Source of the DNA: UBA7485 sp050945075
GTDB lineage: Bacteria; Bacillota; Clostridia; Eubacteriales; Eubacteriaceae
DNA: 64,000 nt
Direction of reading: 5' to 3'
Assembly (NCBI GenBank): GCA_050945075.1
Contig: JBMNSG010000001.1
Span: 18,882-82,881, forward strand
The translations under genes and the position numbers were made by a program. Shown here one piece after another: positions 17,134 through 25,493 of this stretch (the stretch's first letter is position 1; every line of letters starts with the position of its first letter). Under the pieces are notes generated by a model, which made no database searches, was not told where the DNA came from, and saw nothing but the letters and a program-made list of their open reading frames with translations.

Positions 17134-17571
17134 ATTGTGTTTCCTTTCATGATGACATAATAGAATAGTATAAGTTTATCCGAAAAACCTGTTTTTTTCC
17201 ATGCAAAACCGGCTTAACAGCGTATATCATCCGTAATATAAAAGAGAATGAAGATGAGAACGTTACACTTCGGTTTTGCGTTACAGGTGAAACAGGACAA
17301 CTGAATCTGCTCTGGAGATCTGCTGTTCAGGAATTCTATGCGCATGAATCTTGTCAGTACGAAAATGCCGGGCAGCAGTGTGTCCCCTGTGAAGACGGCA
17401 GAATCAGATTGAATCCCGCCGTAGGCAAAGTTTTCTTATGGTAAAATAGTATGAATATCAGAAATGATCTGCAAACCAGAAATTAAACAGGAATTGAAAT
17501 TTTAACAGGAATTGAATTTTGTAATGTAAATTTTACAAAAGCAGAAAATATACAGGAATACCAGGTTTACT
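17134..17571. other. Divergent intergenic region where mraZ would be expected
   Basis: A 438-base gap between the minus-strand ACT gene and rsmH. No mraZ is found here although mraZ usually precedes rsmH. An open stretch on the plus strand (about 17185-17443) ends in a stop but has no ATG, GTG or TTG start; its translation looks moderately protein-like (segments RFCVTGETGQLNLLWRSA and CVPCEDGRIRLNP). It may be a decayed gene or chance. Two copies of AACAGGAATTGAA lie in tandem at 17486-17515, 18 bases apart. Confidence 0.5.
17439..17447 (+). promoter_or_regulatory. Candidate extended -10 promoter upstream of rsmH
   Basis: TG-G-TAAAAT at 17439-17447 resembles the extended -10 elements seen elsewhere in the window. 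There is no good -35 box. It lies about 115 bases before rsmH. Confidence 0.4.
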
Positions 17572-18504
17572 ATGGAATATAAACATATAACCGTTTTGCT
17601 TGAAGAAAGCGTAAACGCATTGAATATCAAACCGGATGGCATCTATGTGGATGCGACTCTGGGTGGCGGCGGCCATTCCTCAGCGATCTGCAGCAGGCTG
17701 GGGCCCGATGGAACCCTGATCGGGATTGATCAGGATGATTTTGCACTTGAATATGCCGGGAAAAGACTTGAATCGTACGATTGCCGTAAAATTCTGGTCA
17801 AAAGTAATTTTGAACAGCTGGGAAAAGTACTGGATGACCTGGATATTTCCGGGATTGACGGCATTGTCTATGATCTGGGCGTTTCGTCTTTTCAGCTGGA
17901 CGATGATGAACGCGGTTTTTCTTATCATCATGACGGACCTCTGGACATGCGTATGAATACAGAATCGGATTTCAGTGCCGCGGATCTGGTTAATACCTAT
18001 TCAAAGGAAGAACTGATACGGGTTCTGCGTAATTATGGCGAAGAACGGCATGCAGGACGGATCGCTTCAGCGATCATACGCGAGCGTGAAAAAGAACCGA
18101 TCCGGACCACTTCCAGGCTGGCGGAAATTATCAAATATGCTTATCCGCCAAAAGAAAGAAGCGGCAAGCATCCGGCCCGCAAGAGTTTTCAGGCCATCCG
18201 CATTGAAGTAAACCGGGAACTGATTGTGCTCGATACCAGTTTTGATGCCGCGCTTGCTCACTTAAATCCGGGCGGCCGCATCTGCGTGATTACATTCCAT
18301 TCGCTGGAAGACCGTATTGTTAAGAATTATTTCCGCGAACAGGCGGATCCCTGTACCTGCCCGCCTGATTTCCCGGTATGCGTCTGCGGGAAAAAACCGC
18401 AGATTAAACTGATCACGCGCAAACCTCTGGTACCGCAGAGCGGAGAACTGGAACATAACGCCCGTGCCCGCAGCGCCAAGCTCAGAATAGCAGAAAAAAT
18501 CTGA
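17572..18504 (+). CDS. rsmH: 16S rRNA (cytosine1402-N4)-methyltransferase
   Basis: SAM-dependent methyltransferase (former MraW) acting on C1402 in the ribosomal P site. The 310 residues have VDATLGGGGHSSAI (SAM loop, about 27-40), IDGIVYDLGVSSFQLD, GPLDMRMN, and the insert domain ending in RICVITFHSLEDRIVKNYF. It carries a CTCPPDFPVCVCGK cysteine cluster common in Firmicutes RsmH. It opens the first block of the division and cell wall cluster, followed after 8 bases by ftsL. Confidence 0.96.
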   Translation: MEYKHITVLLEESVNALNIKPDGIYVDATLGGGGHSSAICSRLGPDGTLIGIDQDDFALEYAGKRLESYDCRKILVKSNFEQLGKVLDDLDISGIDGIVYDLGVSSFQLDDDERGFSYHHDGPLDMRMNTESDFSAADLVNTYSKEELIRVLRNYGEERHAGRIASAIIREREKEPIRTTSRLAEIIKYAYPPKERSGKHPARKSFQAIRIEVNRELIVLDTSFDAALAHLNPGGRICVITFHSLEDRIVKNYFREQADPCTCPPDFPVCVCGKKPQIKLITRKPLVPQSGELEHNARARSAKLRIAEKI

Positions 18505-18512
18505 GGCATTTC

Positions 18513-18926
18513 ATGGCGACGGAAAAAACATCAGGAAAGACTGGCAGCAGAAGACAAAAGAAAAAGGCAACTGCCGGCGATAAAAAACTGGCGCTGGTTC
18601 TGATTCTGGTTTTTATTTGTGCAATTGGGATTCTGTTTCAGTCATCAACTATTCTGTCACTGAATAAAGAGGTATCGTCTCTGGAGCAGGAACTTCAGGA
18701 TGCCAAATCGGAAGTAGACAGCAAAAAAGGCAGGCTTATCAGCAGTACGGATCTGAACAGTATTGAAGCTCAGGCCCGCGCACTGGGAATGACTGAAGCA
18801 ACATCGAGTCAGTATGTTTATGAAACGTCTTCGGCAAAGAACCTGAATAATTCAGGAAAACAGCCGGGACTGTATGAGTATCTGTCCATGTTCAGACAGA
18901 TTAGAGAAGGAAATTTATGGCCCTGA
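18513..18926 (+). CDS. ftsL: Cell division protein FtsL
   Basis: 137 residues: a strongly basic N-terminus, one membrane helix at about residues 25-47 (LALVLILVFICAIGILF), then a heptad-like coiled coil (SLNKEVSSLEQELQDAKSEV), the layout of FtsL, a bitopic divisome component that binds FtsQ/DivIB and DivIC. Sequence conservation is low, so the call rests on topology and on its place between rsmH and the PBP. It overlaps the PBP gene by 10 bases. Confidence 0.85.
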   Translation: MATEKTSGKTGSRRQKKKATAGDKKLALVLILVFICAIGILFQSSTILSLNKEVSSLEQELQDAKSEVDSKKGRLISSTDLNSIEAQARALGMTEATSSQYVYETSSAKNLNNSGKQPGLYEYLSMFRQIREGNLWP

Positions 18927-21325
18927 CCATCAAATCTCGCAAAAACAGGGAGAATAAAAAGAAGAAAATCAGCCGGCAGAGCTCCATGGCAGTCCGGTCT
19001 CTGATTGTAATTGGATTACTGGCTGCAGGTGCGCTGTATCTGATCTGCCATCTTGTTTATCTGCAGGTTTTTGACAAAAAAGATCAGTATGAAGCGCAGA
19101 TCGACCAGCTGGTCACTGAAACGCAGATCACCGCCCAGCGCGGTAATATCTATGACAGAAATATGAATGTCCTGGTCCAGGACTCATCGGCCAAATCAGT
19201 AAACGTGATTCCAAATGATATCCGTGAAGGTGAAACGGACAGCCTGGCCGAGGCACTTTCGACGCAGCTGGGACTTGATAAAACAGAAGTACTGTCCAAA
19301 CTGACCAGACTGGAAAATGACATTGTTGAAGTAAAAACCGGTGTCCAGGAAAGTGATGCCAGGGCAGTAATGGCTCAGGCCGATGGATTTACCTATAAGA
19401 ACGGTTCACTGTACGTTACACCAATGGATGTAACGGATCAGGATAAAGCGATCAAAGCACTTGAAGATACTTTTCAGATGAGTGAGAAAGACGCTTCCGG
19501 ATATGTAAAACAACTTGAAAATTCTACTGTCAAAATCGAAGGGAAGGTCGATAATGCTCTGGCTGTAAGTATTCAGAAAAGTCAGACTACCTACGATGAA
19601 GATGGCAGCATTAAATCCACCAACGGGGTGGAACTGATCGAAGACAAGAAACGGTATTATACCAACGGGAATTTTGCTTCCTATGTGCTGGGCTTTACTG
19701 GAGACGATCATACCGGCCTGAACGGCGTCGAAGCCACATTCAATGATCTGCTTGCCGGTACCAATGGGATTGTGTTGTATCAGAAGGATGCGAATAACAC
19801 CAGTATTCCGTCCCAGACCAAAATTATCAAGGAAGCACAGAAGGGTGACGATCTGGTACTGACTCTGGACAGTAACATACAGATAGCAGCCGAACGTGCA
19901 TTGAGTTCAGCGGTCACAGAATGGAAGGCCAAGAGCGGCACAGCCATAGTCATGAATACGAAGACCGGTGAGATTATTGCGATGGCAACCAAGCCGGACT
20001 ATGATCTGAATAATCCTTATCTGATTGATTCAACGTACGCATCGACGCATGCAGAAGATCTGAACGGAAAAAGCACGTCCGACCAGCTTGAGTCCATGTG
20101 GAAGAATCAGGCAGTAGGATTCGTGTATGAACCGGGCTCGACCTTTAAGCCGATCACAGTAGCTGCTGCGCTGGAAGAAGGTTCAATCTCTCCTGATACA
20201 ACTGTTACCTGCACCGGTTCCATCAATGTGGAAGGGACAACCATTAACTGTACCGGTGTCCACGGAACCCAGACCATTGCCCAGGCGCTGGCGAATTCCT
20301 GTAACCCGGGTCTGGTACAGATTATACAGAACCTGAATCCGCTTCTGTTTTACCGTTATGTGTATGACTTCGGATTTGGAGCAACAACCGGAATTGATCT
20401 GACCGGAGAAGAAGAAGGAATCGTCAATCGTATTTTTAACACGGAAGATAATTCGGTCAATATGGTCGATTATTCAACATTCTCATTTGGCCAGGGACTG
20501 GCAACCACACCGATTCAGCTGGTTTCAGCACTGAACTGTCTGGTTAACAACGGCAACTATGTCAAACCGCAAATCCAGCTTAACAACAATTCAGAAGAAA
20601 GCAGCCGCCAGGTGGTGTCTGCTGCTACCTCTTCAGAGCTGCGTAAAGATATGCAGGGCGTTGTTTCCGACAGCACCACACTGTCGGCAGCAGCTGCCGG
20701 ATACAGTATAGGCGGGAAAACAGGGACAGCAGAAAAGTTTGTGGACGGGAGTTATTCATCAACAAAATTTGTCACGTCTTTCTTCTGCTTTGCACCGGTA
20801 GACGATCCCGAGTATTCGGTTCTGGTTGTTCTTGACGAACCGGATCCCTCTGCTTACGGTGGTACAAGTGCAGCACCTGTTGCAATTAATATTATCGAGC
20901 AGGCCCTCAATTATAATGGAGGCGGCCAGCAGACGTCAGAAGCGACCGGACAGACAGTCGTTGTTCCGGATGTGACCGGTCAGGATGTGGATAGTGTGAC
21001 TTCGGTACTGGATGAGCGGGGAATCACTTATGAAATCCAGCGCAGTGACGGAGACAGCGGAAACACGGTACAGACACAGAGTATTGCTGCCCGCAGTGAA
21101 TATAAATCCGGTGATACTCTTGTGCTTCAGGTAGGGACAGCAGCAGATGATGGGAGCGGTATTCTCCCCGATTTTACTGGAATGTCGGTACAGGCGGTCA
21201 ATACAAAAATGAAAGAAATGGGTCTGAACCTGAAGGTGGACGGATCCGGTTTTGCGGTCAGTCAGTCAATTCCTGCAGGTTCCAAGGTGAACAGTGGCAG
21301 TGAAGTTACGGTTACCTTCCAATAA
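18917..21325 (+). CDS. Class B penicillin-binding protein with PASTA domains (FtsI/PBP2b or SpoVD type)
   Basis: Septal peptidoglycan transpeptidase of 802 residues. Short cytoplasmic tail, membrane anchor near residues 29-50, dimerisation domain with QRGNIYDRNMNVL, and transpeptidase domain with active-site Ser in GSTFKP (about S407), SFGQGL and KTGTAEKF (about 600). Two C-terminal PASTA repeats follow (about 675-740 and 744-802, starting VVPDVTGQDV and ILPDFTGMSV). PASTA-bearing PBPs in this position serve either division or spore cortex synthesis. No sporulation gene is seen here, so I favour division. It is followed by a strong terminator. Confidence 0.93.
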   Translation: MALTIKSRKNRENKKKKISRQSSMAVRSLIVIGLLAAGALYLICHLVYLQVFDKKDQYEAQIDQLVTETQITAQRGNIYDRNMNVLVQDSSAKSVNVIPNDIREGETDSLAEALSTQLGLDKTEVLSKLTRLENDIVEVKTGVQESDARAVMAQADGFTYKNGSLYVTPMDVTDQDKAIKALEDTFQMSEKDASGYVKQLENSTVKIEGKVDNALAVSIQKSQTTYDEDGSIKSTNGVELIEDKKRYYTNGNFASYVLGFTGDDHTGLNGVEATFNDLLAGTNGIVLYQKDANNTSIPSQTKIIKEAQKGDDLVLTLDSNIQIAAERALSSAVTEWKAKSGTAIVMNTKTGEIIAMATKPDYDLNNPYLIDSTYASTHAEDLNGKSTSDQLESMWKNQAVGFVYEPGSTFKPITVAAALEEGSISPDTTVTCTGSINVEGTTINCTGVHGTQTIAQALANSCNPGLVQIIQNLNPLLFYRYVYDFGFGATTGIDLTGEEEGIVNRIFNTEDNSVNMVDYSTFSFGQGLATTPIQLVSALNCLVNNGNYVKPQIQLNNNSEESSRQVVSAATSSELRKDMQGVVSDSTTLSAAAAGYSIGGKTGTAEKFVDGSYSSTKFVTSFFCFAPVDDPEYSVLVVLDEPDPSAYGGTSAAPVAINIIEQALNYNGGGQQTSEATGQTVVVPDVTGQDVDSVTSVLDERGITYEIQRSDGDSGNTVQTQSIAARSEYKSGDTLVLQVGTAADDGSGILPDFTGMSVQAVNTKMKEMGLNLKVDGSGFAVSQSIPAGSKVNSGSEVTVTFQ

Positions 21326-21331
21326 AAAAAT

Positions 21332-21359
21332 AAAAAAACGGCTTCGGCCGTTTTTTTTT
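21332..21359 (+). terminator. Intrinsic terminator with UUCG tetraloop
   Basis: An A-run plus ACGGC (ending 21342) pairs with GCCGT plus T-run (from 21347) around a TTCG loop. It ends the rsmH-ftsL-PBP transcript and splits the cell wall cluster in two. Confidence 0.93.
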
Positions 21360-21400
21360 CGGAAAAAAGGCTGTCAGCCAGAACGTTTTAAGAACGATAC

Positions 21401-21593
21401 TGTTAAAATAGAGGAACGGAAGAGATTTCACTGCAAATTCAGCAACTTTCAAACCATTACAGTATAAAAAATAGAAAATATCTATAATAATTTACCGTAA
21501 TACTGGTTAAAATATAAATAGCCTTAACCATGAACGACTTATCATTAAACAGCGTCTGCACTTATGAAAAAAAGTCTCTGTGTCTGTTATAAT
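21401..21593 (+). promoter_or_regulatory. Two extended -10 promoters upstream of murF
   Basis: TG-T-TAAAAT at 21401-21409 and TG-T-TATAAT at 21585-21593 (weak -35 TGAAAA at 21565-21570, 17-base spacing). The AT-rich gap 21360-21668 contains no gene that I can support. The second promoter is the likelier start for the murF-to-ftsQ transcript. Confidence 0.6.
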
Positions 21594-21668
21594 AAAAACA
21601 GCGTTTTTGGCTTACGGATTTGTGTGTGAACCGGATTCAATTTGCTTATTACGCTTGTCAGGAGAACT

Positions 21669-23078
21669 ATGAACCCAATAAAATTTGAAGAATTACCGGA
21701 AATCATTGATGGCCGACTGGTCGGTGTTTTCCCGGAACAGCTGAAACATAAACATATTCAGGATGTAACCATTGACAGCCGGCAGGTAAAACCCGGAATG
21801 GTGTACATTCCGGTTGTCGGTGAAACAAACGATGGACACGATTACATCCCGGATGCTATTGAAGCAGGTGCCGGCGCGGTTGTTTCGGAACGAACAGCAG
21901 ACCGTCTGGGACTGAATATTGAAAATCTCGAGGAACGCGGCGTTCTTTTTGTCAGAGTCAAATCCGTGAAGGAAGCGCTGAAAAAACTGGCAGGATATAA
22001 TCGTTCACTGAGTTCAATTCCTGTGATTGCCATTACCGGAAGTTCCGGAAAAACCACGACCAAGGATCTGATCGCTTCTGTTTTAAACCAGAAATACAAT
22101 ACGCTTAAAACAGAAGGTAATTTCAACAATGAATATGGAATTCCACAGACTCTTCTCAGGCTGGGTAAAGAACACGAAGCTGCTGTGATCGAGATGGGCA
22201 TGGATCATATGCATGATATCGATCAGAGCATAGGCCTCGTTTTACCCCAGGTTGCTATTATTACCAATATAGGGAGCGCCCATATTGAAACACTCAAGAC
22301 CAAGGAAAATATTCTGATTGCCAAATCAGAAATCCTGCAGACACTTAAGGAAAACCAGTTTGCACTGTTAAACGGGGACGATGAAATGCTGGACCGGGTC
22401 AAGAATGGATCGTTTGAAGTAAGGCGTTACGGAATCGATTCAGAACGGCTCGATCTCAGAGCCCGTGATTGTGTTTCAGATACCGAAGGCGTTCGATTTA
22501 CAGTAGGAAATGACAGCTACAGACTTTCCGTTCCCGGTATTCACAATATTTATAATGCACTGGCAGCTGTCTGGGTCGGGCTGCGTCTGGGACTGACAGC
22601 GGAACAGATTCAGAACGGATTTGATCAGTACAAACCCAGCGCTCACCGGATGAATCTGATTGATGCAGACGGTATTACGGTCATTGACGACAGCTATAAT
22701 GCCAACCCTGATTCCATGATGGCTGCACTGTCAGCACTCAAGGATACGGGCAATGCGGACCGCAGACGTGTCGCAGTCCTCGGCGATATGCTGGAACTCG
22801 GCGACAAAGAGCTGGTTTCACATCTGCAGGTGGGCAGAGAGGCTTCCAAACATGCAGATGTCATTTTTGGTGTGGGTCCGGCTGCCGTCAATCTGATGCG
22901 CGGAGCCATCGAAGTCAAGGCCAGTTTAAAAGGAAAATATTTTCCGGATACCGAAAAAGCAGTGAGAGAAATTCCGGAGCTTCTTAAAAAGGGTGATATT
23001 GTCCTGGTTAAAGGCTCGCGGGGAATGAAACTGGAACAGGTGGTCGATGCAATTTCCGGCAGGGAGACTGCTGAATGA
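21669..23078 (+). CDS. murF: UDP-N-acetylmuramoyl-tripeptide--D-alanyl-D-alanine ligase
   Basis: Adds D-Ala-D-Ala to UDP-MurNAc-tripeptide in the cytoplasm, completing the pentapeptide. Mur ligase architecture: N-terminal domain (DSRQVKPGMVYIPVVGE), ATP P-loop AITGSSGKTTTKDL, central domain (EMGMDHMHDI, TNIGSAHIE) and C-terminal domain (DSYNANPDSM). I chose ATG 21669 (469 residues) because AGGAG (21660-21664) lies just before it. The upstream ATT/ATG-like extension from 21642 has no ribosome-binding site. It overlaps mraY by four bases. Confidence 0.96.
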   Translation: MNPIKFEELPEIIDGRLVGVFPEQLKHKHIQDVTIDSRQVKPGMVYIPVVGETNDGHDYIPDAIEAGAGAVVSERTADRLGLNIENLEERGVLFVRVKSVKEALKKLAGYNRSLSSIPVIAITGSSGKTTTKDLIASVLNQKYNTLKTEGNFNNEYGIPQTLLRLGKEHEAAVIEMGMDHMHDIDQSIGLVLPQVAIITNIGSAHIETLKTKENILIAKSEILQTLKENQFALLNGDDEMLDRVKNGSFEVRRYGIDSERLDLRARDCVSDTEGVRFTVGNDSYRLSVPGIHNIYNALAAVWVGLRLGLTAEQIQNGFDQYKPSAHRMNLIDADGITVIDDSYNANPDSMMAALSALKDTGNADRRRVAVLGDMLELGDKELVSHLQVGREASKHADVIFGVGPAAVNLMRGAIEVKASLKGKYFPDTEKAVREIPELLKKGDIVLVKGSRGMKLEQVVDAISGRETAE

Positions 23079-24028
23079 GTAATCTTCAAATCGGAATGCT
23101 GTCGCTGCTGATCGCAGCCGTTTCTGTATGGCTGCTGGTTCCGGCTGCACTGCCGACACTGCACCGTCTGCATTTCGGACAGTCGATCCGTGAGGAAGGA
23201 CCGAAAAGCCACCAGAAAAAATCAGGCACCCCTACCATGGGGGGCCTGCTGATTCAGGCCGGAATTCTTATCGCAGTCTGTATTGCCGGCCTGATTACCG
23301 GAAAGTTTTCCTGGTATCTCGTTCTGATTATGATCGTTTATGGTCTGATCGGATTTATTGACGATTTTATCAAGGTTTCTAAAAAACACAATCTCGGTTT
23401 GAATGTCGCACAGAAGCTGATTCTGCAGATTGCCGCAGCCCTGTTCTTTACGATTTATGCCGCTCATACGACCGGAACAGCTTTACTGGTTCCCTTTGCC
23501 GGTATGGTCGATTTTGGCTTCTGGTATTATCCGTTTACGTTTTTTGCCATTGTAGCAGTGACCAATGCTGTGAATCTGACAGACGGACTAGACGGACTGG
23601 CTGCTGGCTGTACAGCTGTTGTCATGATTTTCTTTCTGGTCGGCTCGTTTGCCCTTTCTCCGGCATACTCTGCTTTTGCAGGGGCTGTAATCGGAGGCTG
23701 CCTGGGCTTTATTCGGAATAATTCCAATCCTGCGGATATATTTATGGGTGATACCGGATCAATGGCACTTGGCGGTGCACTGGTAGGAATCGCGATTGTC
23801 ACAAGACTGCAGATTTTTATTCTGATTGCTGGTTTTATCTTTGTCCTGGAAGCCCTGTCTGTTGTGATTCAGGTCGGTTATTTCAAGATATCACATGGCA
23901 AACGCGTTTTCAGAATGGCTCCGATTCACCATCATTTTGAACTGGGCGGTTGGAGCGAAACCAGAGTGGTCCAGGTGTTCTGGACTCTGAGTGCATTGTG
24001 CACAGCTCTGGCATTTCTTCTGCTTTAG
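23075..24028 (+). CDS. mraY: Phospho-N-acetylmuramoyl-pentapeptide transferase
   Basis: Integral membrane enzyme moving phospho-MurNAc-pentapeptide onto undecaprenyl phosphate to form lipid I. 317 residues with about ten membrane helices. Family signatures: KKSGTPTMGGLLI near residues 49-61, GFIDDFIK (aspartates for Mg), NAVNLTDGLDGLAAG, FMGDTGSMALGG and MAPIHHHFELGGWSE. It overlaps murF by four bases. Confidence 0.97.
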   Translation: MSNLQIGMLSLLIAAVSVWLLVPAALPTLHRLHFGQSIREEGPKSHQKKSGTPTMGGLLIQAGILIAVCIAGLITGKFSWYLVLIMIVYGLIGFIDDFIKVSKKHNLGLNVAQKLILQIAAALFFTIYAAHTTGTALLVPFAGMVDFGFWYYPFTFFAIVAVTNAVNLTDGLDGLAAGCTAVVMIFFLVGSFALSPAYSAFAGAVIGGCLGFIRNNSNPADIFMGDTGSMALGGALVGIAIVTRLQIFILIAGFIFVLEALSVVIQVGYFKISHGKRVFRMAPIHHHFELGGWSETRVVQVFWTLSALCTALAFLLL

Positions 24029-24047
24029 CAGTATCATAAAAAAACAA

Positions 24048-24092
24048 CTGCCGTGTCTGGACAGTCCTGTGACTCTCCTCTAAACACGGCAG
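24048..24092 (+). terminator. Long-loop hairpin between mraY and murD
   Basis: CTGCCGTGT (24048-24056) pairs with ACACGGCAG (24084-24092) across a 27-base loop, with only a broken T-run after it. It may be a leaky terminator or an mRNA processing site. Confidence 0.4.
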
Positions 24093-24113
24093 ATTTCATT
24101 TTGAAAGGTATTT

Positions 24114-25493
24114 ATGAAAAAAGTACTTGTTATAGGCGCTGCCCGCACTGGTGCGGCTGCAGCCAGACTTTTGCTGGAATCCGGAATAGAAACAGTGCTT
24201 ACCGACAATCGCAGCCCTGAAGCTGTTATGTCGGAATTTCCCGAAGCGGCGGGAGATTTGAAAGAGCTGGCAGACTTTGGCGGAGACCGTTTTGAAACTG
24301 TCTTCGGCACACAGTTTCCGGCTGACCGGGCACAGGAATTCGACCTGATCATCACCAGCCCCGGAGTACCTCCGGAAATACCGGTATTAAAAAAAGCCGG
24401 AGAGCTTGGCATTGATGCAGTAACGGATCTGGAACTGGCCTACCGTTTATCACCGGCATCATTTGTAGCGATTACCGGAACGAATGGCAAAACAACGACA
24501 ACCACCCTTACAGGTGAAATATTTAAGGAATCCGGACGCAAGACAGAAGTCGTGGGCAATATCGGTCTGCCGGTTTCGCGGTTTGTCAGAGAGAGCCGCC
24601 CGGAAGACGTGTTCGTAACCGAAATTTCTGCATTTCAGCTTGACGGAATCAGACAGTTCAGACCCTCTGCTGCTCTGGTGCTCAATGTGTCGCCGGACCA
24701 TCTCGACAGATACAAGGTTATGGAAAACTACGTCAATGCCAAACGCAGAATAAGCCTGAATCAGACTGCAGATGATTTTCTGGTACTCAACCTTGATGAC
24801 CCGGTTGTCAGTGCCTTTGCTCAGGACCAGCCTGTCCGCAGGCTTTTCATCAGTACTGAACGTCCCGTCGAAAACGGCGCCTTTTACAAAGACGGTATGC
24901 TGTGGATTGCCGATGCAGGGAAAACAATACCTCTCGTTTCTGATCAGGAACTGGGAATAAAGGGTATTCATAATGTTCAGAATGCTCTGGGGGCCTCGGC
25001 ACTGTCCTATTTCTCAGGGATCGACATGGAAGTAATTCGTAAAGTCCTGAGGGAATTCAAAGGTGTGGAACACCGCCAGGAATATATCTGTACACGCGGC
25101 GGGGTCCGCTATATCAATGATTCCAAGGGGACCAATACCAATGCGGCCATTATCGCCCTCAATGCCATGACCACACCGGTAGTTCTGATTGCCGGCGGAT
25201 ATGACAAGCATGAGGATTATACAGAATTTGTTCAGGCTATGAAGGGGAAGGTCAAGACACTTGTTCTTCTCGGTGTTACAGCAGATGATATCGAAAAAAC
25301 AGCCAGAGATAACGGATTTGATTCGATCATTCGTAAAGATACTTTTGAAGATGCCGTAGCGGCTGCTACAGCGGCTGCAGTGCCGGGAGACACCGTACTG
25401 CTTTCTCCGGCCTGTGCTAGCTGGGGCATGTTTGACAATTATGAGGTCAGAGGTGACGAATTCAGGAAGCTCGCGCTCAGCCTCCCGGAATAA
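24114..25493 (+). CDS. murD: UDP-N-acetylmuramoyl-L-alanine--D-glutamate ligase
   Basis: Cytoplasmic Mur ligase adding D-glutamate to UDP-MurNAc-L-Ala. 459 residues: N-terminal Rossmann domain (KVLVIGAARTGAAAARLL), P-loop AITGTNGKTTTTTL near residues 118-131, LNVSPDHLDRY, EHRQEYI and the C-terminal NDSKGTNTNAA signature (near 340). GAAAGG precedes the start. Its 3' end overlaps the start of ftsW. Confidence 0.97.
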   Translation: MKKVLVIGAARTGAAAARLLLESGIETVLTDNRSPEAVMSEFPEAAGDLKELADFGGDRFETVFGTQFPADRAQEFDLIITSPGVPPEIPVLKKAGELGIDAVTDLELAYRLSPASFVAITGTNGKTTTTTLTGEIFKESGRKTEVVGNIGLPVSRFVRESRPEDVFVTEISAFQLDGIRQFRPSAALVLNVSPDHLDRYKVMENYVNAKRRISLNQTADDFLVLNLDDPVVSAFAQDQPVRRLFISTERPVENGAFYKDGMLWIADAGKTIPLVSDQELGIKGIHNVQNALGASALSYFSGIDMEVIRKVLREFKGVEHRQEYICTRGGVRYINDSKGTNTNAAIIALNAMTTPVVLIAGGYDKHEDYTEFVQAMKGKVKTLVLLGVTADDIEKTARDNGFDSIIRKDTFEDAVAAATAAAVPGDTVLLSPACASWGMFDNYEVRGDEFRKLALSLPE

